Origin: Corallococcus carmarthensis
GTDB lineage: Bacteria; Myxococcota; Myxococcia; Myxococcales; Myxococcaceae
Direction: 5' to 3'
Assembly (NCBI RefSeq): GCF_003611695.1
Contig: NZ_RAWE01000006.1
Location: 58,734 to 122,733 of the forward strand
DNA length: 64,000 nt
This document shows, piece after piece, positions 9,172 to 17,175 of this stretch (position 1 is its first letter; each line of letters opens with the position of its first letter). Made by a program: the position numbers and the translations under genes. Below the pieces are notes generated by a model, which was not told where the DNA came from, ran no database searches, and saw only the letters and a list, made by a program, of their open reading frames with translations.

Positions 9172-9645
9172 CTACGGGGCGGGCTGCGTGGCCTGCCCCC
9201 CGTCGGAGGCCGGCGGGGCCGCGAGAGGGACCTTCTGGTTGCGGACGCTGTTGCGCACCTGTTCGGTGACGGCGGCGGGGTCCACGGTGCCCTTGAAGGT
9301 GCCAAAGGGCGTCTCGAGGCGCTGCTCGCGCCGGCCGTCCGTGCCCGGTGGGCCGCACCAGGCCTTGTCCTGATCCTTCAGGGATGCCACGGGCGTGCGC
9401 ACCGCGGTGCGCGTCTCGGTGGTGGACTTGGCCACCAGCACGTGGTCGCGCATCAGCACGCAGTGGTCCTCGTCGAAGTACCAGGCCGACGAGCCGTCCG
9501 TGAACTCCTGTGCCCGCGCCGGTCCCTTGCCCATGGTGTCCGCCACCTGGGCGGCCGTCATGCCGGGGTAGAGCTTCTCGAAGCCGGGGGCGGCGCAGCC
9601 GGTGGTGGCCAGCGCGAGGAGGGCGGACAGCAGGGCGGGACGCAT
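9172..9645 (-). CDS. BamE/SmpA-like lipoprotein
   Basis: 157 residues. A lipoprotein signal ends in LATTGC (Cys17). The mature start reads FEKLYPGMTAAQVADTMGKGP, the short pattern seen in BamE/SmpA-fold proteins. The rest has an AWYFDEDHCVLM strand region and an Ala/Pro-rich end. Possible envelope-assembly or envelope-structure role; the function is not established. It is convergent with the flippase-like gene, with 12 bases between the stops. Confidence 0.65.
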   Translation of the reverse strand: MRPALLSALLALATTGCAAPGFEKLYPGMTAAQVADTMGKGPARAQEFTDGSSAWYFDEDHCVLMRDHVLVAKSTTETRTAVRTPVASLKDQDKAWCGPPGTDGRREQRLETPFGTFKGTVDPAAVTEQVRNSVRNQKVPLAAPPASDGGQATQPAP

Positions 9646-9737
9646 CAGGGGCGCGGCTCCGGAATGGGGAGGCGTGCGACCCTAGCGTGTTCCCCCGCGG
9701 CGGCTCCAGGGAGGCCCTGGAGGCAGCGGGGAGTAGA

Positions 9738-9815
9738 CTACAGCTCCTGCTCCAGCCAGCGCCGCAGCCGTTCACGCAACGACAGGGTGCGGCGGCGGGG
9801 CAGGAGGCCTCTCAC
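9738..9815 (-). CDS. Possible 25-residue basic peptide
   Basis: A GTG start overlaps the stop codon of the upstream ribbon-helix-helix gene (GTGA, 9815-9812) and opens 25 codons ending in TAG. The product is Arg/Leu-rich (PRRRTLSLRERLRRWLEQEL) and would form an amphipathic helix. Coupled start/stop geometry is the only evidence for translation; it could equally be untranslated trailer sequence. No function is proposed. Confidence 0.25.
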   Translation of the reverse strand: MRGLLPRRRTLSLRERLRRWLEQEL

Positions 9816-10066
9816 GACTCGCCTTCCGTCTTGGCGGGGATGCGGCCGTACTTGGACAGCAGGTCCTCCACGGCCTCACGCAGGTACTCGCTCTGGTGGA
9901 TGCGGGTGCGCCGCGCCAGCTCGCGCAGCTTGTGCACCTGCTCCTCGGGGACGAGGACGTGGGTGGAGACGATGTCGGCCTCGGGGCTTCGGACCTCACC
10001 GGGTTCCACCGCGGACGGGGACGACGGAGCGTCGGGGCTCAGCGGGCTGGCGCTTCCATCCTGCAT
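9812..10066 (-). CDS. Ribbon-helix-helix DNA-binding protein
   Basis: 84 residues from the ATG at 10066, which has a perfect GGAGGAAG ribosome site. The longer upstream reading frame lacks such a site and has non-coding character. The Ser/Pro-rich N-terminus (1-33) is probably disordered. The C-terminal half (STHVLVPEEQVHKL, then RTRIHQSEYLREAVEDLL) fits a MetJ/Arc/CopG-type ribbon-helix-helix fold that binds DNA as a dimer. It may autoregulate, as many of these do. No toxin gene of recognised type sits beside it. Confidence 0.75.
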   Translation of the reverse strand: MQDGSASPLSPDAPSSPSAVEPGEVRSPEADIVSTHVLVPEEQVHKLRELARRTRIHQSEYLREAVEDLLSKYGRIPAKTEGES

Positions 10067-10255
10067 CGGGCTTCCTCCAGGAATGCTGCTACAGGCCGCT
10101 ACCGACCTGGCCTGGGCATTAGGGGGCCGGGCTCTCGTGTCGTCAAAAAAAGCGACGCTTCCCGGGACTTCCGTCAGCGATTCCTGGCGTGTCTTCCATT
10201 GCAGCGCGGTGAGGGACACTGCCGCATGGCCGGCAGCCCGGTCTTGAAGGGACCG

Positions 10256-10284
10256 TTGACTCATGCCGGGCGCGCTGCTACCTG
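10256..10284 (+). promoter_or_regulatory. Probable sigma-70-type promoter of the riboswitch gene
   Basis: TTGACT (10256-10261) and TACCTG (10279-10284) are separated by 17 bases. Transcription would start near 10291, exactly where the riboswitch core begins. The -10 box is weak, so the match leans on its position. Confidence 0.4.
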
Positions 10285-10292
10285 CACATCTA

Positions 10293-10405
10293 CGTAAGGG
10301 GAGTAGTTCCCGCCCGGCAGCGATGGGCGGAGGGGAGCTCGACACACTGGCTGGTGACAGCCCGGGCCCCCATCTCGCGAAGCGCGAGACGAACGAGACC
10401 TTCGG
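10293..10405 (+). ncRNA. yybP-ykoY (Mn2+) riboswitch
   Basis: The conserved 5' core TAAGGGGAGTAG (10295-10306) and the 3' core AACGAGACCTT (10392-10402) are both present. The first pairs with the second through AAGG/CCTT to form P1. Just before the 3' core is the expected last hairpin, TCTCGCG-AAG-CGCGAGA (10374-10390), placed exactly as in known members. The element lies about 100 bases before a GDT1-family gene, which is the typical target. A short stem (CAGGGA 10407-10412 with TCCCTG 10420-10425) could be part of the expression platform. The family binds Mn2+ and switches manganese exporters on. Confidence 0.85.
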
Positions 10406-10507
10406 ACAGGGATTCATGCTCCCTGGCCGAGGTCCGTCGTGCGCGATCCTCCCTGACGCGCTCCACCACGACACCCTCCGCGCCAGGAACTGGGATGGGG
10501 TGCCATC

Positions 10508-11080
10508 GTGTCGTTGGAAGCCATCGTAGGTTCATTCGTCCTCGTCGCCGCCAGTGAGATGGGCGACAAGACGCAGCTGCTGGCGTTCTCGCTGGCGTCC
10601 AGGTTCCGCAAGCCGTGGGTGGTGCTGGGCGGCATCTTCGTGGCCACGGTGGCCAACCACGCGCTGGCGTCATCGGTGGGCACCTGGGTGTCCGTGCACG
10701 TCCCCGCGCGGGTGATGGCGCTGGTGCTGGCGGTGCTGTTCCTGGGCTTCGGCCTGTGGACGCTCAAGCCCGACACGCTGGACGAGGACGGCGGCAAGCC
10801 CCCGCGCTTCGGCGCCTTCCTCACCACGGTGGCGCTCTTCTTCATGGCGGAGATGGGGGACAAGACGCAGCTGGCCACCATGGCGGTGGCCGCGCGCTAC
10901 CAGGCTCCGGTGCTGGTGACGCTGGGCACCACCGCGGGGATGCTGGTGTCGGACGGCCTCGCGGTGTTCCTGGGCGACCGGCTGTCCGGGCGGGTGAACA
11001 TGAAGTACGTGCGCTGGGTGACCGCCGCGCTCTTCTTCCTCTTCGGCCTCGTGTCGCTCTGGACGGCCTGGCGCGGCTGA
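10508..11080 (+). CDS. GDT1/TMEM165-family manganese exporter
   Basis: 190 residues, six predicted helices in two homologous halves. Each half carries the family motif EMGDKTQ (Glu17-Gln23 and Glu115-Gln121), which forms the cation site. Family members (MneA, TMEM165, Gdt1) export or exchange Mn2+ and Ca2+. The upstream Mn2+ riboswitch supports manganese export. The start is GTG at 10508. Confidence 0.93.
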   Translation: MSLEAIVGSFVLVAASEMGDKTQLLAFSLASRFRKPWVVLGGIFVATVANHALASSVGTWVSVHVPARVMALVLAVLFLGFGLWTLKPDTLDEDGGKPPRFGAFLTTVALFFMAEMGDKTQLATMAVAARYQAPVLVTLGTTAGMLVSDGLAVFLGDRLSGRVNMKYVRWVTAALFFLFGLVSLWTAWRG

Positions 11081-11093
11081 CGGAAGCGGGGAT

Positions 11094-11126
11094 GAAGGCC
11101 CCGGCGCGCAGGCACGCCGGGGCTTC
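11094..11126. terminator. Hairpin between convergent genes
   Basis: A GC-rich stem, GAAGGCCCCGGCG with CGCCGGGGCTTC (one bulge), lies between the stops of the Mn exporter and the alcohol dehydrogenase. There is no clear T-tract; it probably serves both directions. Confidence 0.6.
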
Positions 11127-11149
11127 ACCGCGGGGGCTTCGAGGGCCGG

Positions 11150-12199
11150 CTACTTCGCGTTCAGGCTCGCCGTGTCGATGACGAAGCGGTAGCGCACGTC
11201 GTTCTTGAGCATGCGCTCGTAGGCCTCGTTGATCTTCTGGATGGGGATGACCTCCACGTCGGAGGCCACCTGGTGCTTCGCGCAGAAGTCGAGCATCTCC
11301 TGCGTCTCCCGGATGCCGCCAATCATCGAGCCGCCCAGCTTGAGCCGGCGGGGGATGAGCGAGAAGGCCGCCAGGGGCGCCGGGGCTTCCGGCGCGCCCA
11401 CGATGATCATCGTGCCGTCCGTCTTCAGCAGGTTCAGGTAGGCGTTGTAGTCGTGCTGCGCGGAGACGGTGTCGAGCACGAAGTCGAAGCTCCTCCGCAG
11501 CGTCTTGAACGTCTGCTTGTCGGACGTGGCGGCGAAGTGCGCGGCGCCCAGGGCGAGCGCGTCGTCGCGCTTGGACGGCGAGGTGCTGAGCACGGTGACC
11601 TCCGCGCCCATCGCCTTGGCCAGCTTCACTGCCATGTGGCCCAGGCCGCCCAGGCCCACGACGGCCAGCTTGCTGCCGGCCTTCACGCCGTAATAGCGCA
11701 GCGGCGAGTACGTGGTGATGCCCGCGCACAGGAGCGGCGCGGCGCGATCCAGGGGGATGCCCTCCGGGATGCGCACCACGTACTTCGCGTCCACGGTGAC
11801 CTGGGTGGAGTAGCCGCCGTAGGTGGGCTGCCCGTCGTAGTCGCGGCCGTTGTAGGTGTTCACCGAGCCCCGCTCACAGTACTGCTCCTCGCCCTTGAGG
11901 CACTGGGGGCACTCGCGGCAGGAGTCCACGAAGCAGCCCACGCCCACGGCGTCACCCACCTTGAACGTGGTGACGGCGCTGCCGACCCTCGACACCTTCC
12001 CGACGATTTCGTGGCCCGGAACCATGGGGAAGACGGCGCCGCCCCACTCGTCGCGGGCCTGGTGGATGTCGGAGTGGCACACGCCGCAGTACTGGATGTC
12101 GATGAGCACGTCCTGGGGACGCGGCTCGCGGCGCTCCAGGGTGAAGGGACCGAGCGCGGCCTTCGCGCTGGGGGCGGCATAGGCAGGGGTGGTGGGCAA
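11150..12199 (-). CDS. Zinc-dependent alcohol dehydrogenase, YahK/CAD type
   Basis: 349 residues using the TTG start at 12199, which has an AGGAG ribosome site six bases upstream; the ATG at 12238 lacks one. This length equals that of YahK. The catalytic zinc ligands appear in YCGVCHSDIH and PGHEIVG, and the structural zinc cysteines in CRECPQCLKGEEQYC. The nucleotide-binding loop is GLGGLGHMAVKLAKAMGA. It reduces aldehydes to alcohols with NADPH in the cytosol. Confidence 0.92.
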   Translation of the reverse strand: MPTTPAYAAPSAKAALGPFTLERREPRPQDVLIDIQYCGVCHSDIHQARDEWGGAVFPMVPGHEIVGKVSRVGSAVTTFKVGDAVGVGCFVDSCRECPQCLKGEEQYCERGSVNTYNGRDYDGQPTYGGYSTQVTVDAKYVVRIPEGIPLDRAAPLLCAGITTYSPLRYYGVKAGSKLAVVGLGGLGHMAVKLAKAMGAEVTVLSTSPSKRDDALALGAAHFAATSDKQTFKTLRRSFDFVLDTVSAQHDYNAYLNLLKTDGTMIIVGAPEAPAPLAAFSLIPRRLKLGGSMIGGIRETQEMLDFCAKHQVASDVEVIPIQKINEAYERMLKNDVRYRFVIDTASLNAK

Positions 12200-12321
12200 G
12201 TGAGGCTCCTGATGGGAAACGAAGCAGAGGGGCGCCAATGTAATGACGCAGGGGCATTCGTGCCGGGTGAAAGCACGGGCATGTAGACCTGGCAGGGGGG
12301 CGTCCGCGAGACTCCGCGCCC

Positions 12322-12822
12322 ATGAGCCAGGAACGTCTGCAGCAATCCCTGTCCGCCGGTCCCCATCACCTCCTCTCCCGTCTGGTCGGCACGTGGGAAG
12401 GCGTCGCGCGCACGTGGTTCCAGCCCGACAAGGTGGAGGATGAGTCGCCCATCTCCGGCACCTTCCGGAGTGCGCTCGACGGCCGCTTCGTGGTGTACGA
12501 GTACACGTCCGCCTTTGGGGGCAAGCCGCTGTCCGGCATGGCGACGCTGGGCCATCACCTGGACGGGAAGCAGTTCACCATGTCGTGGGTGGACACCTTC
12601 CACGTTGGCACGGACATCATGAGCCTGCAGGGAGAGGCCGGGGTGAGCGACCGTATCTCCGTCACCGGCAGCTACTCCACCGGTGAGCAGTCGCCCCGTT
12701 GGGGCTGGCGCGTGGACATCGAGTTGACGGGTCCGGATGCGCTGGTCATCACGCACTTCAACATCGAGCCGGGGGAAGCACCGCAGAAAGCCATTGAACT
12801 TCAGTACAAGCGCCGGAGCTGA
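12322..12822 (+). CDS. DUF1579-family protein
   Basis: 166 residues, all-beta pattern with LVGTWEGVARTWFQPDK near the N-terminus and SGTFRSALDGRFVVYEYTS after it, as in DUF1579 proteins, which form a calycin-like barrel. The biochemical role of the family is unknown. No signal peptide is visible. The gene stands alone. Confidence 0.75.
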   Translation: MSQERLQQSLSAGPHHLLSRLVGTWEGVARTWFQPDKVEDESPISGTFRSALDGRFVVYEYTSAFGGKPLSGMATLGHHLDGKQFTMSWVDTFHVGTDIMSLQGEAGVSDRISVTGSYSTGEQSPRWGWRVDIELTGPDALVITHFNIEPGEAPQKAIELQYKRRS

Positions 12823-12917
12823 AAGGCGCCTGGGGGGCGTTTGGGGCGGGCCGGGCGGGTGATGTATCAACGCCCGGCGCCGCGCGCTTCCGCCGGTGCT
12901 CACCCAGAGCCCACCCC

Positions 12918-13193
12918 ATGCACCTGAAGACACTCATCGCCAGCCTCGCCGTCGGTTCCCTCCTCGCAGCCTGTGGCGGAGTGGAGACGGAGGATCCGAC
13001 GCCGTCCCTGGCCACCTCCGAGCAGGGGCTCTGTGAGGGCTACGACAACGGCGCGAGGCGCTGTTCCGTGCGGTGCACCGCCAACGGCCCCTGGTTCCTC
13101 TACGAGCCCGGCATCCTCTACTACGGCGAGTGCCAGGCTCATGGCACGTCGTACTGCGGCCACACGCCGTCCGCGACGTGCTGGAGCTTCTGA
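12918..13193 (+). CDS. Small cysteine-rich lipoprotein
   Basis: 91 residues. The signal peptide ends in a lipobox (LLAAC, Cys19). The mature part has six further cysteines (GLCEGYDNG, RRCSVRCTANG, GECQAHG, SYCGHTP, TCWSF), probably in disulfides. The family is not recognised. Its last 55 bases overlap the end of the convergent methyltransferase gene. Confidence 0.65.
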   Translation: MHLKTLIASLAVGSLLAACGGVETEDPTPSLATSEQGLCEGYDNGARRCSVRCTANGPWFLYEPGILYYGECQAHGTSYCGHTPSATCWSF

Positions 13194-13741
13194 GCCAGGA
13201 CGCGCGCCTCGTGACGTCCGGTGTCCGTCCAACCCTCGGTGAATGAGAGGGATTGGAGCCCTTGGAGCAAGGTGGGCAGTTCACCGTCTTCCAGGAGGAA
13301 GCGCGCGGACGGGTGTGGATGGCGTTGCAGGTTGCTCCGGGTGGGCTGGGCGAAGACGAACAGCCCTCCCGGTGCGAGCAGCGCTGGCACGGCGGCGAAG
13401 AGCGGCCGCCAGAGGTAGTTCAAGCACACGACGAGGTCGAACGGCCCGGGCGGCAACGCTTCGGCTTCCAGGTCTAAACGCAGGCGCGTGAGGGAGACGC
13501 CCGCGTCGCGCGCCAGGCCTTCCGCCTGTGCCAGTGCCACGTCGGAGATGTCCACCAGGGTCACGTCCAGCCCGCGTTGCGCGAGCCAGCACGCGTCGTG
13601 TCCCGGGCCGCCGGCCATGTCGAGCGCCCGGCCCTTTTCGGGCAGCCGGTCCGCGAGCGAGCGGAGGAAGGTGGATGGCTCCCGAACCGCGGGAGCCTGC
13701 TGGTAGCGGTCGTTCCAGCGCTGGCGATCCTCCTGGGACAT
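13139..13741 (-). CDS. Class I SAM-dependent methyltransferase
   Basis: 200 residues. Motif I (ALDMAGGPGHDACWLAQRG), an acidic residue after strand 2 (VTLVDISD) and motif IV (FDLVVCLNYLWRP) fit a Rossmann-fold methyltransferase of the Tehb/UbiE-like group. The substrate is unknown. The 3' end overlaps the convergent small lipoprotein gene by 55 bases, which is unusual for this window. Confidence 0.85.
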   Translation of the reverse strand: MSQEDRQRWNDRYQQAPAVREPSTFLRSLADRLPEKGRALDMAGGPGHDACWLAQRGLDVTLVDISDVALAQAEGLARDAGVSLTRLRLDLEAEALPPGPFDLVVCLNYLWRPLFAAVPALLAPGGLFVFAQPTRSNLQRHPHPSARFLLEDGELPTLLQGLQSLSFTEGWTDTGRHEARVLAQKLQHVADGVWPQYDVP

Positions 13742-13767
13742 GGCTCGGCTCCTCCAGGCCCGTGGGC

Positions 13768-14583
13768 CTACTTCCGGGTCATCAGCGCGTTGAGGGACGG
13801 GTAGCTGGCGGCGGCTTCGAACAGGCTCGCGGAGTGTCCCTCGCGGAGGAAGGAGGACGCGAGCGCGCCGGCCTTGCCCCAGATGGATTCCGCGATGGCG
13901 GAGCCCGCGCTGAGCCGCCGCACGCCCAGCCGCTGCAGCTCCGCCGGCGCGGGGAGGTCCGGCCGCGCGAGGACGTTCACGGGCAGCGGAGTGCCCCGGG
14001 TGATGGCCTGGATGTCGGCCGCGTCCGTGATGCCCGCGACGAAGAGGCCATCCGCGCCGGCCTGCTGGTAGCGGACGGCACGGGCCAGGGTCTCCTCCAC
14101 GCGGCGCTCGGGCGGCACGAGCTTGCGCAGATACACGTCCGTGCGCGCGTTGATGAACACGTCGATGCCCAGGCGCGCGGCGGCCTGCTTCACGCGTTCA
14201 ATCTTCGCGGCGAGCAGCTCCGGTGCGCCGTTGCCGTCCTCCAGGTTGCAGCCCACGGCCCCTTCAGACAGGAGGCGGGCCACGTTCTCCGCGGCGGTGG
14301 CCGGGTCGTCGGAGTAGCCCGCTTCCGCGTCCACGGTCAGGGGGACGCGGATGACGTTGGCGATGGCGCGCACCGTGGCGGCGAGCGCGTCCACGGGCAG
14401 CGCGTTGCCGTCCGGGAATCCCAGGGCCCAGGCGACGCCCGCGCTGGTGGTGGCGATGGCGCGAGCGCCCAGGCTTTCGAAGAGGCGGGCGCTGCCGGCG
14501 TCCCAGGCATTCGGAAGCAGGAGCAGGTCAGGCCCCTGGTGCAGCGCGCGGAAGGTGCTGGCGGTGTCAGGACGGGAGGTCAT
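13768..14583 (-). CDS. Isocitrate lyase / PEP mutase-family protein
   Basis: 271 residues of the PEP-mutase/isocitrate-lyase superfamily: LLLPNAWDAGSARLFESLGA at the start, a DAEAGYSDD metal-binding segment and VGCNLEDG. The longer lyase insert with the KKCGH motif of true isocitrate lyase is absent. It probably makes or breaks a C-C or C-P bond next to a 2-oxo acid; the substrate is unknown. It sits 26 bases downstream of the methyltransferase start on the same strand. Confidence 0.85.
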   Translation of the reverse strand: MTSRPDTASTFRALHQGPDLLLLPNAWDAGSARLFESLGARAIATTSAGVAWALGFPDGNALPVDALAATVRAIANVIRVPLTVDAEAGYSDDPATAAENVARLLSEGAVGCNLEDGNGAPELLAAKIERVKQAAARLGIDVFINARTDVYLRKLVPPERRVEETLARAVRYQQAGADGLFVAGITDAADIQAITRGTPLPVNVLARPDLPAPAELQRLGVRRLSAGSAIAESIWGKAGALASSFLREGHSASLFEAAASYPSLNALMTRK

Positions 14584-14612
14584 GCGGGAGCTCCGGTGAG
14601 AGTGGAAGGGAT

Positions 14613-15126
14613 TCAGGCGTGGGTCTGCTCATGATTGAGCAGCCAGCGTTTGCGTTCCAGGCCTCCGGCATAGCCGGTGAGTGAGGCATTGGAGCCGACG
14701 ACGCGGTGGCACGGGACGACGATGCTGATGGGATTGGCGCCATTGGCCATGCCCACGGCGCGAATGGCCTTGGGCCGGCCGATGCGTTCGGCGAGCCGGC
14801 CGTAGGTGGTCGTCGTTCCCGCGGGGATCTCCCGGAGGGCGCGCCAGACCTCGCGCTGGAAGGGCGTGCCGGCGGTCTCCACGGGAAGCGAGGCGATGGC
14901 GCCCAGGTCTCCGTGCAGATAGGCCTGGAGCGCGGAGGTGCGGCCGGAAGGGTCGCGCGCGGGCTCCAGGACGCAGCCGCCCTCGCCGTAGTGCAGCCGC
15001 AGGAGCCTGTGCATGCGGGCCTCGTAGCCCTCCCAGTCCAGTGCTCGCAGGCGGCCCTGCTCATCACAGACAAGGAGCGCCACGCCGGTGGGGGTGGGCG
15101 TGGAATCAATGAAGAAGCGCAGGTGG

Positions 15127-15134
<8 letters not shown>
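14613..15134 (-). CDS. ogt: Methylated-DNA-[protein]-cysteine S-methyltransferase
   Basis: 173 residues from the ATG at 15134. The C-terminal domain has the active site PCHRVVG (acceptor Cys142), preceded by TTTYGRLAERIGRP and AVGMANGANP. It removes O6-alkyl groups from guanine in a suicide reaction. The start overlaps the end of the upstream Ada/AlkA-like gene by 8 bases, so the two form a repair operon. Confidence 0.93.
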
Positions 15135-16695
<1,561 letters not shown>

Positions 16696-16785
16696 GGGGG
16701 AAACGTCCCACGGCGGGCCCTCGATGTCTGGCCGTTTTCGGACGTGGACGTTCCGGCCCTGGAGGCGGGCCTGCCGGCGGCCCGC

Positions 16786-17175
16786 CTACCACCTCACCGT
16801 CAGTGCGGTCGTCCCTCCAGAATCGATTGTCTCGGTTATCTCGTGATGGCCCAGCGCGGCGTGCTCCAGCCGCACCCGGACCTTTGTTCCGTCGACGCGG
16901 ACCGCGGGCGTCGGGGACATGCCCACGAAAGCGCCATTGATCCACACGCGGGCGCGCGGGATGGCGATGACCTTGAGGCGCGTGGGCGTCTCCTCGAGTT
17001 CAGCCCATCCTCCACCGCCGCCGCCTCCTCCCCCGTGGCAGTGATAGCCACCCGTGGCCCGTTCGTTGTGACAGCCGGAGCTGTTGGTCCGTCCCGGATG
17101 TGCCCACGCGAGGGGGGAACACAGCATTCCGGTGATGATCGCCACTCCCAGCACCACCTGCCCGCTGCGTCTCAT
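16786..17175 (-). CDS. Secreted YHYH-motif protein with PEGA-like domain
   Basis: 129 residues from the ATG at 17175, which overlaps the stop of the upstream gene (ATGA). A signal peptide (1-26, ending AWA) is followed by a short YHYH domain (HPGRTNSSGCHN...GGYHCHGG) and a poly-glycine linker. The C-terminal ~65 residues form a PEGA-like beta domain (ARVWINGAFVGMSPTPAVRV). YHYH domains are probable metal or ligand binders at the envelope. The tight coupling suggests a shared function with the membrane protein upstream. Confidence 0.8.
   Translation of the reverse strand: MRRSGQVVLGVAIITGMLCSPLAWAHPGRTNSSGCHNERATGGYHCHGGGGGGGGGWAELEETPTRLKVIAIPRARVWINGAFVGMSPTPAVRVDGTKVRVRLEHAALGHHEITETIDSGGTTALTVRW

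Noticed and set aside
13139..13193. The 55-base overlap as evidence that one of the two convergent genes is false
   Set aside because: Both have clear features (lipobox with cysteines; SAM-binding motifs), so convergent overlap is the simpler reading.
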